Below are positions 27,176 through 34,982 of a stretch of 64,000 bases of DNA, one piece after another (the stretch's first letter is position 1; each line of letters starts with the position of its first letter). Made by a program: the position numbers and the translations under genes. The notes beneath the pieces were generated by a model. The model was not told the DNA's origin. It did no database searches and worked only from the letters and a program-made list of their open reading frames with translations. The stretch lies in the NCBI RefSeq assembly GCF_029309835.1, contig NZ_JARJHL010000005.1, positions 186,001-250,000 of the forward strand, in the 5' to 3' direction. Source of the DNA: Paracoccus sp. DMF-8 (lineage in GTDB: Bacteria > Pseudomonadota > Alphaproteobacteria > Rhodobacterales > Rhodobacteraceae).

Positions 27176-27535
27176 ATGACCGCAGAACCGCTGATGGAGG
27201 GCGCACCGCTGATCGCGCCCTCAAGCGTCGACCATCCGCTGTATGAAAGCATCGTCGAGGCCTGCAGGACCGTCTATGATCCTGAAATTCCTGTCAATAT
27301 CTTTGATCTGGGCCTGATCTACACGATCGAGATAGCCGATGACAATGCCGTCCGCATCATCATGACCCTGACCGCGCCCGGCTGCCCCGTCGCGGGCGAG
27401 ATGCCGGGCTGGGTCGCCGATGCGGTCGAGCCGCTGCCGGGCGTCAAGCAGGTCGATGTCGAAATGACCTTTGTCCCGCAATGGGGCATGGACATGATGT
27501 CCGACGAAGCCCGGCTGGAACTGGGTTTCATCTGA
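27176..27535 (+). CDS. MIP18/DUF59 Fe-S assembly factor (SufT-like)
   Basis: A 119-residue protein with the DUF59 core: VDHPLYESIVEACRTVYDPEIPVNIFDLGLIYTIEI, then TLTAPGCPVAGEMPGWVADAV containing the conserved Cys of the PGCP motif, and VDVEMTFVPQWGMDMMSDEARLELGFI. In Rhodobacterales this protein usually ends the suf operon and assists maturation of Fe-S proteins. Here no other suf gene is in view, so it acts as an orphan or its operon is elsewhere. Reading frame intact. Confidence 0.88.
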   Translation: MTAEPLMEGAPLIAPSSVDHPLYESIVEACRTVYDPEIPVNIFDLGLIYTIEIADDNAVRIIMTLTAPGCPVAGEMPGWVADAVEPLPGVKQVDVEMTFVPQWGMDMMSDEARLELGFI

Positions 27536-27558
27536 TCCCCGATCCGGCGCGCGCGGTT

Positions 27559-28113
27559 CTAATCGATCAGGCTGAACCGGCGGTTCGTGACGACATGGAC
27601 CGCCCCCTGTTTCATTTCCAGATCGTCCAGCGCCGCATCGGGCAGGCCGGTCGCGACCATGCGCAACATGCACAGCGTCACGCCATGCGTCATGATCATC
27701 GCAGGCCCCGTCAGATCGTCCAGAAAGGCGCGGACGCGGGCACGAAGCGCCGCGACCCTCTCGCCCCCCGGCAGGCTGTCATACCAGACGCAGCGCGATT
27801 GCGCGGTGGCCGCGCCCGGCCATGCCTGCCCCGCAGCCGCGCCCACGTCGATTTCGACCAGCCGTGAATCCAGCACCGGCTCACGCCCGCCAAAGGCGAT
27901 AGCGGCCGACAGCCGCGCCCGGCCAAGCGGGCTGCAATAAAGCGCCAGGTCCCGGTTGCGCGACAGGATATCCGCGACGATATCCGCCTGACGCTGCGCC
28001 TGACGGATGCCCAGGGGGGTCAGCGGCAGATCCAGAAGCCCCTGCAACCGCCCCTGACGGTTCCATTCGGTCTGGCCGTGCCGCAGCAGGTAAAGATCGG
28101 GATGGCTGTTCAT
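27559..28113 (-). CDS. Histidine phosphatase family protein (phosphoglycerate-mutase-like)
   Basis: The catalytic motif LLRHGQTEWNRQGRLQG holds the nucleophilic His. Further residues are YCSPLGRARLSAA (Arg of the phosphate pocket), LVEIDVGAAAGQAW and MIMTHGVTLCMLR (second catalytic His). Length 184 residues from MNSHPDLYLLRHG, a start preferred over one 18 codons upstream because the family begins a few residues before RHG. The substrate cannot be assigned; phosphosugar, cobalamin and broad-specificity members look alike. Located downstream and convergent to the DUF59 gene. Confidence 0.85.
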   Translation of the reverse strand: MNSHPDLYLLRHGQTEWNRQGRLQGLLDLPLTPLGIRQAQRQADIVADILSRNRDLALYCSPLGRARLSAAIAFGGREPVLDSRLVEIDVGAAAGQAWPGAATAQSRCVWYDSLPGGERVAALRARVRAFLDDLTGPAMIMTHGVTLCMLRMVATGLPDAALDDLEMKQGAVHVVTNRRFSLID

Positions 28114-28441
28114 CGTCGCGCGCCCTGTTCGCATTGGCGCGCAGAGATGGCATGCCGGCAGGGGCATGGTCAGAAACGCCCGACCCGGACAAACGCCCGA
28201 CCCCGTATTGCGCCCCCGGTGTCGCGCCCCTGTCGCATCGGCAGGGCAGAATGGAGATCACCCTGACCTGCCCCCTGCCCGCCGCCGCACAAGCGCCGTT
28301 TCCCGACCGGTCCGGGGCCGTTGCGACCGGCCGCAGAAGCCGCTGCGTTCAGCGATTGCGGCTTGCTGTGGTCGTCAGGCCCGAAACCGGGTATATTGCC
28401 ACTTGCATCCCCCCGCAGCCGGCGCTAATTGTCCCGCCTGT

Positions 28442-28515
28442 GCCGCCTTAGCTCAGTTGGTTAGAGCGCTAGATTGTGGATCTAGAGGTCCCCCGTTCAA
28501 GCCGGGGAGGCGGTA
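28442..28515 (+). tRNA. tRNA-His (GTG)
   Basis: A complete cloverleaf: acceptor GCCGCCT/AGGCGGT, D-arm GCTC...GAGC, anticodon stem CTAGA/TCTAG around TTGTGGA (anticodon GTG), variable AGGTC, T-arm CCCCG-TTCAAGC-CGGGG. The first pair is G-U, discriminator A73, and there is no encoded G-1 opposite C73. This is the known alphaproteobacterial form of tRNA-His, recognised by an atypical HisRS. CCA is not encoded. Confidence 0.95.
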
Positions 28516-28630
28516 GCCACTTTCCCCCAATCGGAATCGCCCCCGGACGCGCCGCGCCATCGTCCGGCCAGTCCCTTGCCGCGCCCCCTTTGCCGCGCTA
28601 ATCAGGTGGGCAGCAATCAGGGAACATATC

Positions 28631-28870
28631 ATGGGTATCAACAGCGAAAGCGAGATCGCCGCCAATCTGCAGATCGGCCCGACCGATCAGGGCATGGTGC
28701 GGATCTATGTTGAGGCCGACGGCGTCGATCTGCCGCTGGATTTCGCCCCGAAAGAGGCCGAGGAAATCGCCGAGGAGCTGATGGCCGCCGCCGAAACCGC
28801 GCGCGGTCTGGCGGGCGGCGGAAAGGGTGGCAGGGGCGGCAAGGGCGGCGCTAAAAAGCCGCGCCGCTGA
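28631..28870 (+). CDS. DUF6324 family protein
   Basis: A 79-residue protein: MGINSESEIAANLQIGPTDQGMVRIYVEADG, then LPLDFAPKEAEEIAEELMAAAETA, a conserved Rhodobacteraceae small protein of unknown role. The C-terminus is a Gly/Lys-rich tail (GGGKGGRGGKGGAKKPRR), probably disordered and nucleic-acid-binding. The last 20 bases overlap the convergent MmcB-like gene. Confidence 0.8.
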   Translation: MGINSESEIAANLQIGPTDQGMVRIYVEADGVDLPLDFAPKEAEEIAEELMAAAETARGLAGGGKGGRGGKGGAKKPRR

Positions 28871-29306
28871 CCCCCATCGGATCGCTCAGCGCCTGCAGCC
28901 GGGTCGCCGCGACCCGCGCCACATCGCGCAAGACACGCGACCGGCGCGCGGGCGCCAGCCGGGTTTCGGGCGCCATGCGCAGCAGTTCCGCCCCAAAGGC
29001 ATCGGCGCGGATCAGCCCGTGTTCGGCGGGCAGCAGATCATCCGGGAAATCCGCATCCACCGCCCAGAAAAAGCGGTCGCACCATTCCAGATAATTCTGC
29101 CACTTGCGATCACCGGTGAAATCCGCCCGGCAGCTTTTGCATTCGACGATCCAGATTTCCCCCTTGGGCGAGATCGAGACGACATCGACCCTCAGCCCGC
29201 CCGAGGGCACGAATTCCGCCAGAGGCGCATGGCCCATCGTCCCCAGCAACCGCGCGACGCCACGCGCGATCCGCATTCCGGGTTTGGCGGGCAGGATGTC
29301 TTGCAT
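28851..29306 (-). CDS. MmcB family DNA repair protein
   Basis: A 151-residue protein with a restriction-endonuclease-like core: FVPSGGLRVDVVSISPKGEIWIVECKSCRADFTGDRKWQNYLEWCDRFFWAVD has the D...E-x-K arrangement (VDVV...VECK) typical of PD-(D/E)XK nucleases. Caulobacter MmcB is induced by mitomycin C and helps survive cross-links. The start at 29306 (MQDILPAKPGMRIARGV) is chosen because the next ATG upstream would add about 39 low-complexity residues. Confidence 0.8.
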   Translation of the reverse strand: MQDILPAKPGMRIARGVARLLGTMGHAPLAEFVPSGGLRVDVVSISPKGEIWIVECKSCRADFTGDRKWQNYLEWCDRFFWAVDADFPDDLLPAEHGLIRADAFGAELLRMAPETRLAPARRSRVLRDVARVAATRLQALSDPMGVSGAAF

Positions 29307-29562
29307 GCCCGCAACATGAACGAAACGAAAACATTCCGCAAAAGCCTTGCAGCGCCGGGCCTGTGGCCCTATCTCGCGGGGTGGCGGGCTTCTGCTCTTC
29401 GCGTGTGCGGCCATTTTTTCCACTGGCCTATAAGTTCACCGAGGGGGCCGGCTCTGGCGGGACCCTGGTCTCGTTATCTGGCGCCCACCTGGAAATCCAG
29501 GCTTTCGGGGAAACCTGTGCTGTAACGGTCGCTGCGGTTCCCGCCACCCTTCCCCCTTTCCG

Positions 29563-29592
29563 ATAAAAAAGGGGCGACCCAAAGGCCGCCCC
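29563..29592 (-). terminator. Rho-independent terminator of the DUF481 gene
   Basis: On the minus strand GGGGCGGCC-TTTG-GGTCGCCCC is followed by TTTTTTAT. It lies 28 bases after the stop of the outer-membrane protein. Confidence 0.85.
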
Positions 29593-29619
29593 AGAGAGAG
29601 GAAGAGAGTTGTTCCGGCC

Positions 29620-30552
29620 TTAGAAGCCGTAAACCAGCGAAACGCCCAGGGTGTTGTCCGTGCGGATCGCGCGCTCGGACTGGTATTCGGTCTTGTAGGA
29701 CACGCGGGTCGCGAAGGCTTCGGACATCTTGAAGTTCAGGCCCAGTTCGTTCGTCGCAACGTCATTGGCATCCGAGGTCAGATAGTCCGTGTCGTTGGTC
29801 AGGAAGAACATGTCGTTGAACTTGTGGTAAAAGCGCGACGACAGCAGGTAGCCGGTATCGGTGTTCAGATCATAGGTCACCGTGCCGGCCAGCGGATCGG
29901 TCGGGCTTTGGGTCGCTTCGACCGCCTTGGTGTAGCGGATACCGACAGCGGCCTGAACACGCCATGCGGTCGTGTCGGTGTTCAGGATGCGATAGCCCGG
30001 ACCGACACCGAAGAAGGCGTCACGTTTCAGGCGGCCGTCCAGATCCGAAAAGCTTTCGCCGCTGGACAGGCTTGCGGGGTCATCAGCCAGCGCATCGGTT
30101 GCCAGACGGCCAAGGCCGAAGGCATAGAAGCGGTCGTTGATGTTATACATCCCCTCATAGACGACCGAGGTTTTCTCGGTGTCCTTGTCGCCGGCGTTGT
30201 TTTCGCCGTATTCCAGCAAAATGCCGACCGACTGCGAGAACTGGCCCTGATTGTGCGACAGGCGACCGGACAGGGTGAAGTCCTGATTTTCGCTGTTGCC
30301 GTCACGGCCGACATAGCTCAGAGCGACCGAGCCATACAGGCCCTGACGCAACTCTGGGTTGCCAAAGCGATAGGCGTCGTCGGAACGGGCGAAATCGTCG
30401 CGCACCGCGTCTTCGACGTCGCGCATCTGTTCGCTGACTTCGGTGATCCCCGTTGCATTCGCACCGGCGGAGCTTTCGGACTGGGCGAAGGCCGGGACCG
30501 CAAAGCTTGCAGCCAGAGCCGTTGCGCCTGCCAGATAAGCGATATGCTTCAT
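29620..30552 (-). CDS. DUF481 family outer-membrane beta-barrel protein
   Basis: A 310-residue protein with signal peptide MKHIAYLAGATALAASFAVPAFAQ. A short acidic helix follows (SEQMRDVEDAVRDDF), then a 12-strand-like barrel with YdiY/DUF481 features: GLYGSVALSYVGRDGNSENQDFTLSGRL, SFSDLDGRLKRDAFFGVGPGYRIL, VGIRYTKAVEATQSPTDP, and a terminal Phe (GVSLVYGF) for BAM recognition. Start at 30552 is preceded by GAGGT. Low rare-codon use and a strong terminator suggest high expression. Substrate or role unknown. Confidence 0.8.
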   Translation of the reverse strand: MKHIAYLAGATALAASFAVPAFAQSESSAGANATGITEVSEQMRDVEDAVRDDFARSDDAYRFGNPELRQGLYGSVALSYVGRDGNSENQDFTLSGRLSHNQGQFSQSVGILLEYGENNAGDKDTEKTSVVYEGMYNINDRFYAFGLGRLATDALADDPASLSSGESFSDLDGRLKRDAFFGVGPGYRILNTDTTAWRVQAAVGIRYTKAVEATQSPTDPLAGTVTYDLNTDTGYLLSSRFYHKFNDMFFLTNDTDYLTSDANDVATNELGLNFKMSEAFATRVSYKTEYQSERAIRTDNTLGVSLVYGF

Positions 30553-30950
30553 GTCAAACCTCATTACTTTCGTGTTTCAGCGTGCCCTCTGGCTGTCTGC
30601 CGCTTGGCGGGCCGCGCTGTATGAGGAGGACAATAAGAGCCGTATCCGCGTCGCAAAAGGGACCCGCCAAACAATGATCGGGCGCCCGGAATCCGGCAAA
30701 ACGGGCAGCGGAAAAGATCGGCATGAACCCGCATAGCGTGAAAAGTGATCAGTGATGATGGGAACCGAATTCAGGTCAGCATTTGTGCCATTGCACTAGA
30801 CGGTTAACGCGGTCTGGCGCCATCACGAAATACTGCAAACTTGTGACAATCACCATGCGCGGGAAATTTTGCCTGATATTTAGGCAGAACTGAGCACCCT
30901 GTCGCAACAGGTTCATGTTGCGAAAGTGACACGGTTTCATCGCGACAAGG
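30553..30950. other. Long AT-richer intergenic region upstream of the DUF481 gene
   Basis: About 400 bases without a gene. Two inverted repeats are visible: TGCCT-7 nt-AGGCA near 30871-30887 and TCGCAAC-8 nt-GTTGCGA near 30902-30923. The promoter of the DUF481 gene should be here. The GTTGCGA palindrome lies just after the small membrane gene and may act on that transcript. Confidence 0.4.
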
Positions 30951-31307
30951 TTATGGAAAGGGACGGCGCCCGCCCGGTTTGTCCGTCGCACCCGCTGCGG
31001 CGGGAGCCGCGACGGCCTGATTGCGCGCGGGAATCGGGGCCGGGTTCAGGGTCATCCGGCGCTTGCCGCCGCGCGGCCCTGCGTCTTTGCGGGCCAGTCG
31101 CATCACCGCATAGCCGAACTGGACACCGCTGAACAAAATCGTGTGGAAGGCCACCAGCATGGCCACCGCGATGGCGCCACCGCTTGTATGCGTGACCAGG
31201 TGGCGCAGATGGCCGACATCCAGCGCGATCAGCAGCAGCGTAAAGCAGATGGCCAGGGCAAAACCCACGGCCACGCTGGCAAGATACAATCGCAAAAGTC
31301 GCGGCAT
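30951..31307 (-). CDS. Small membrane protein, unknown
   Basis: A 118-residue protein from MPRLLRLYLASVAVGFALA. Two membrane helices are visible: LYLASVAVGFALAICFTLLLIAL and GGAIAVAMLVAFHTILFSGVQFGYAVM. The C-terminal 45 residues are basic and Pro/Ala-rich (RLARKDAGPRGGKRRM...), probably cytoplasmic. No family recognised. It is the next gene after nusB on the same strand, 104 bases away. Confidence 0.6.
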   Translation of the reverse strand: MPRLLRLYLASVAVGFALAICFTLLLIALDVGHLRHLVTHTSGGAIAVAMLVAFHTILFSGVQFGYAVMRLARKDAGPRGGKRRMTLNPAPIPARNQAVAAPAAAGATDKPGGRRPFP

Positions 31308-31411
31308 GTGCTGACCCGCTTGCTGGTAATGGCACCGATGATAGCGCGACAGGCCCTGCCGCGCCACGATTCCATCCCCACCGCGTCAGGACGCCGCAGC
31401 GCGATCAGGCG

Positions 31412-31915
31412 TCAGAACGCCTCGGGGCGCGCCTCGCGGGCCATGTGGTCCAGCACGGCATTGACGAATTTCGCCTCTCGGCCCGTGTCGAAAAAGGCCT
31501 GCGCCACGCGGACATATTCGGTGATGACGACCTTCGGCGGGGTCGCGGGGGTCATCATTTCCGCCCCGGCGGCACGGAACAGGGCGCGCAGCACCGGGTC
31601 GATGCGGTCGATGGGCCATTTCGCGACCAGCGCGCGGTCGGTCATCTGGTCGATTCTGGATTGCCAGGTCACCGCATCCTCGATGATGCGGGCGAACAGC
31701 GCATTATCCGCCTCGGGCGAGGTTTCGCCTTCGTATTCGGTGCCGATGCGCCAGTCCTCGAATTCGCGGCGCACCCGGTTCGAGGATTGGCCCGCAGCCT
31801 CCATCTGGAACAGCGCCTGCACCGCATATAGCCGCGCCGCCGCGCTGAGTTCGCGCCGTCCCGCATTGCGGGCGGGTTTGCGGCCTTCGCCGGTTTTATC
31901 GTCAGCCGAGGTCAT
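31412..31915 (-). CDS. nusB: Transcription antitermination factor NusB
   Basis: A 167-residue helical protein with NusB hallmarks: SAAARLYAVQALFQMEAAGQS (RNA-binding Arg region), LFARIIEDAVTWQSRIDQM, WPIDRIDPVLRALFRAAGAEM, and VVITEYVRVAQAFFDTGREAKFVNAVLDHMARE. With NusE it binds boxA of rRNA operons. The N-terminus is extended and charged. The start overlaps the end of ribH by 4 bases, the standard rib-nusB coupling. Confidence 0.95.
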   Translation of the reverse strand: MTSADDKTGEGRKPARNAGRRELSAAARLYAVQALFQMEAAGQSSNRVRREFEDWRIGTEYEGETSPEADNALFARIIEDAVTWQSRIDQMTDRALVAKWPIDRIDPVLRALFRAAGAEMMTPATPPKVVITEYVRVAQAFFDTGREAKFVNAVLDHMAREARPEAF

Positions 31916-32466
31916 GCCTTGCCCGGTCCTTCCATCTCGCCCGCCAGGCGGATGATGTCATGGGCGGGCGGCACGGCGCGGTCATCCTTGGGCGCGGCGC
32001 CGAAACGGCGGTCCAGCGCGATCAGATGCAGCGCGGCGGCGGCGGCCCCGCCGCCCTTGTTCTGCCCGTCGGGTTCCGCACGGACCTGTGCCTGAAGGGC
32101 GTTCTCGACCGTCAGGATGCCGTTGCCGATGGCCAGCCCCCGCAATCCCAACAGCGTCAACCCGCGCGAGCTGTCGTTGCAGACTGTGTCGTAATGCGTC
32201 GTCTCGCCCCGGATGATGCAGCCAAGCGCGACATAGCCGTCATATTGGCCGGTCCGCGAGGCCAGCGCGATCGCCGTCGGGATTTCCAGCGCGCCCGGCA
32301 CCTCGACCAGATCGACGCTGGCACCTGCCTGTGCGGCGACGCTGCGCGCGCCCGCGATCAGATCATCGGCAATCGCGCGGTAATAGGGCGCGACGACGAT
32401 CAGCAGGCGGGTGTCGCCCGTCAGCGCGGGCAGCGGGATCTGGTAATGTTCGACGAACGAGGCCAT
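31912..32466 (-). CDS. ribH: 6,7-dimethyl-8-ribityllumazine synthase
   Basis: A 184-residue subunit of the lumazine synthase shell. It condenses 5-amino-6-ribitylaminouracil with dihydroxybutanone phosphate, the penultimate step to riboflavin. Motifs: VEVPGALEIPTAIALA, YVALGCIIRGETTHYDTVCNDSSRGL with the catalytic His, and ALQAQVRAEPDGQNKGGGAAAAALHLIAL. The frame is intact. It lies downstream of ribB and overlaps nusB. Confidence 0.97.
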   Translation of the reverse strand: MASFVEHYQIPLPALTGDTRLLIVVAPYYRAIADDLIAGARSVAAQAGASVDLVEVPGALEIPTAIALASRTGQYDGYVALGCIIRGETTHYDTVCNDSSRGLTLLGLRGLAIGNGILTVENALQAQVRAEPDGQNKGGGAAAAALHLIALDRRFGAAPKDDRAVPPAHDIIRLAGEMEGPGKA

Positions 32467-32501
32467 GGCGGGTCCTTGGGGTCAGCTTTGGGGAGAGGGG
32501 G

Positions 32502-33620
32502 TCAGTCCTGAGGGATCGGGCGCGTGGAATGGATCGAAAGCCCGTAGGCGTCAAGCCCGACAACCTTGATCGGCGCCGAATTCGTCAAAAGAACCAGTTC
32601 CGACAGGCCGAGCGAGGACAGGATCTGCGCGCCAAGCCCGTAGACCCGCAGCTTGTGGGGCGAGGCATCGCCCGGTTCGGGGACCTTGGGCGACAGGTCG
32701 CGCAGCAGGACGACGACCCCCCTGCCCTCCTCCGCGATCAGGCGCATGGCATTGGAAATTTCGGTCGTGCCCTGCAGCCCGACGCCCAGCACGTCATGCA
32801 TCGGGTCCAGCGCGTGCATCCGCACCAGAACCGGGCCGGGCGCGGTCAGGTCACCCTTGGACAGCACGATATGTTCGGCGCCCTGCGTCACATCGGCAAA
32901 GATGCGCATCATCCAATCGCCACCAAAGGCGGAATGCACCGCCTTTTGCGCGCGTTCGGTAATCAGGTTGTCATAGCGGCGGCGATAGGCGATCAGGTCG
33001 CTGATCGTGCCGATCTTCAGATTGTGCTTTTGCGCGAATGCGATCAGGTCGGGCAGACGGGCCATGGTGCCGTCCTCGTTCATGATCTCGCAGATCACGC
33101 CCGAGGAATTCAGCCCGGCCAGACGGGCGACATCGACGGCGGCCTCGGTATGGCCGGCGCGGACCAGCACGCCGCCCTCGCGGGCGCGCAGGGGAAAGAC
33201 ATGGCCCGGCGTCGCGATATCGACCGCGCCCTTGCCGGGGTCGATGGCGACCGCGACGGTGCGGGCGCGGTCATGGGCGGAAATGCCGGTGGTCACGCCC
33301 TCGCGCGCCTCGATCGACACGGTAAAGGCGGTTTCGTGGCGGCTGGAGTTCTTGGGCGTCATCAGCGTCAGCCCAAGCGCGTCGATGCGCTCGCCGGGCA
33401 GCGCCAGACAGATCAGCCCGCGCCCATAGGTCGCCATGAAGTTGATCGCATTGGGCGTCGCCATCTGGGCCGGGATGACCAGATCGCCTTCGTTTTCGCG
33501 GTCCTCGTGGTCGACCAGGATGAACATGCGGCCGTTGCGCGCATCGTCGATGATTTCCTCGATGGGCGAAATCGCATCGGACCAGTCGCGTTCCACGGGG
33601 CCGGGGTTGTCAAACTGCAT
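32502..33620 (-). CDS. ribB: 3,4-dihydroxy-2-butanone-4-phosphate synthase with degenerate GTP cyclohydrolase II domain
   Basis: Residues 1-220 are RibB: ILVDHEDRENEGDLVIPAQMAT (acidic metal loop), TPKNSSRHETAFTVSIEA, GHVFPLRAREGGVLVRAGHTEAAVDVARLAGL, and CEIMNEDGTMARLPDL. It makes the four-carbon precursor from ribulose 5-phosphate. The C-terminal half has the GCH II fold outline (LVRMHALDPMHDVLGV, LRDLSPKV) but lacks the three Cys ligands of zinc and the usual RCDCG motif, so it cannot be RibA. This inactive tail is common in alphaproteobacteria. The start at 33620 overlaps the upstream gene's stop by 11 bases. Confidence 0.92.
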   Translation of the reverse strand: MQFDNPGPVERDWSDAISPIEEIIDDARNGRMFILVDHEDRENEGDLVIPAQMATPNAINFMATYGRGLICLALPGERIDALGLTLMTPKNSSRHETAFTVSIEAREGVTTGISAHDRARTVAVAIDPGKGAVDIATPGHVFPLRAREGGVLVRAGHTEAAVDVARLAGLNSSGVICEIMNEDGTMARLPDLIAFAQKHNLKIGTISDLIAYRRRYDNLITERAQKAVHSAFGGDWMMRIFADVTQGAEHIVLSKGDLTAPGPVLVRMHALDPMHDVLGVGLQGTTEISNAMRLIAEEGRGVVVLLRDLSPKVPEPGDASPHKLRVYGLGAQILSSLGLSELVLLTNSAPIKVVGLDAYGLSIHSTRPIPQD

Positions 33621-34200
33621 CTGCCGCTCCTGCAAGCTGGGGTCCGAAATGGGTCTGGCCGGTGACAAAGCCCGCCAACCCTCCGGCTGTCATCAATTCA
33701 CGTTCATGGTCGGTTTCGCCGATCATCAGCACCGCGTTGCCGGGCAGGCCCTGCGCATGCAGCCAGCCCTTCATCTCGTCGCGCATCGCAGCCCAGCTTG
33801 CGCCGAAGGGGGCCAGCGGGCGGGCGGAACGGGCGTTGATCCGGGCGCCCGCGATGTCGGGGGCGATCCCCGGCGCGGTACCCAGATGGGGCTGCGCGGC
33901 GCTGGCCGCGATCCGGGCCAGAACATGCCCGGCGGGCGCCTGCGTGCTGCGAAACACCCCGATCCCGTTCGAGGAATACAGGAACGCAACCAGATCGCGC
34001 CCGGTCACGGCCCGGACGCCCGCGTATGTTTTATAGTCCAGCCCAAGCGCTCGGGCGCGGCGCACCTGCATCCGCACCACCTCGACCGGCAAGGTGGCGC
34101 CCAGCAATTCGCGGCGCGCGACGCCCCAGCAATGGGCGCGGAACCCCGACCCGGCCAGCGCCGGGCCCCTGTTGTGACCGATGCCGGGCAGATCGCCCAT
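33610..34200 (-). CDS. Conserved hypothetical protein in the riboflavin cluster
   Basis: A 196-residue protein lying between ribE and ribB, with an overlap of one base at its start with the ribE stop and 11 bases at its end. Visible: CWGVARRELLGATLPVEVVRMQVRRARALGLDYKTYAGVRAVTGRDLVAFLYSSNGIGVF, then a pI-neutral C-terminus with LIGETDHERELMTAGGLAGFVTG. No signal peptide. I do not recognise a catalytic family. Tight coupling on both sides suggests regulation or accessory function in flavin supply. Confidence 0.7.
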   Translation of the reverse strand: MGDLPGIGHNRGPALAGSGFRAHCWGVARRELLGATLPVEVVRMQVRRARALGLDYKTYAGVRAVTGRDLVAFLYSSNGIGVFRSTQAPAGHVLARIAASAAQPHLGTAPGIAPDIAGARINARSARPLAPFGASWAAMRDEMKGWLHAQGLPGNAVLMIGETDHERELMTAGGLAGFVTGQTHFGPQLAGAADAV

Positions 34201-34793
34201 CAGCCCGCCTCGGCCAGCCGCGCAACATAGCGCGCCAGCGTGTCGATTTCCAGATTGACCGGATCGCCCGCAGCCACCTGCCCCCAGGTCGTGACGGCCC
34301 GGGTATGGGGGATGATATTGATCCCGAAACGGTCGCCATCGACCTCGTTCACGGTCAGCGAGGTGCCATTCAGCGCGACAGAGCCCTTGGGCGCGATGAA
34401 CCGCGCCAGCGCGGCGGGCGCGCGAAAGGTGATGCGCGTGCTGTCGCCTTCGTCCTGCAGGGATTCGATCACCGCCACCCCATCGACATGGCCCGACACG
34501 ATATGCCCGCCCAGTTCGTCGCCGACGCGCAGCGCGCGTTCCAGATTCAGCCGCCTGCCTTCGGGCCAGCCGTTTTCGCCGATATTGGTCTTCGAGATCG
34601 TCTCGGCCGAGATATCGACATCGAACCAGTCGGCGCCCTTTTCGACCACGGTCAGGCAGACCCCGTCGCAGGCGATGGAAGCGCCCAGATCGACCCCTGC
34701 CATGTCATAGCCGCAACGGATCCGCGCGCGCATGTCGCCACGCATCTCGACCGCGGAAACCGTGCCGATATCGGTAATGATGCCTGTGAACAT
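34200..34793 (-). CDS. ribE: Riboflavin synthase, alpha subunit
   Basis: A 197-residue protein with the internal duplication of riboflavin synthase. First barrel: MFTGIITDIGTVSAVEMRG, SIACDGVCLTVVEKG, ISAETISKTNIG. Second barrel: LERALRVGDELGGHIVSGHVDGVA, GSVALNGTSLTVNEVDGDRFGINIIPHT. It dismutates two lumazines to riboflavin. The start at 34793 is the conserved MFTGI; the in-frame codon 7 residues upstream is not conserved. The 190 bases to the divergent kpsS gene show no FMN riboswitch. Confidence 0.96.
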   Translation of the reverse strand: MFTGIITDIGTVSAVEMRGDMRARIRCGYDMAGVDLGASIACDGVCLTVVEKGADWFDVDISAETISKTNIGENGWPEGRRLNLERALRVGDELGGHIVSGHVDGVAVIESLQDEGDSTRITFRAPAALARFIAPKGSVALNGTSLTVNEVDGDRFGINIIPHTRAVTTWGQVAAGDPVNLEIDTLARYVARLAEAG

Positions 34794-34982
34794 GCGGGCT
34801 CCTTTCGACGTCATCCCTGTGACTATTCCCTCGCAGGGCGATCTTCAAGCGATGCGAGGGCAATCCGGGCTTGCATTTCGGCTACAACAGGCCGACGCGT
34901 CACAGAAGGCGCCACAATTATATATATTGCAACAATCGGGCACTATCATGCTAAAGCGACAGCCATTCCTGATCGAGATTTG

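Noticed and set aside
34794..34982. Possible FMN riboswitch upstream of ribE
   Set aside because: The conserved FMN aptamer boxes (AGGGTG..., CCACCGGCGGT-like) are absent on both strands.
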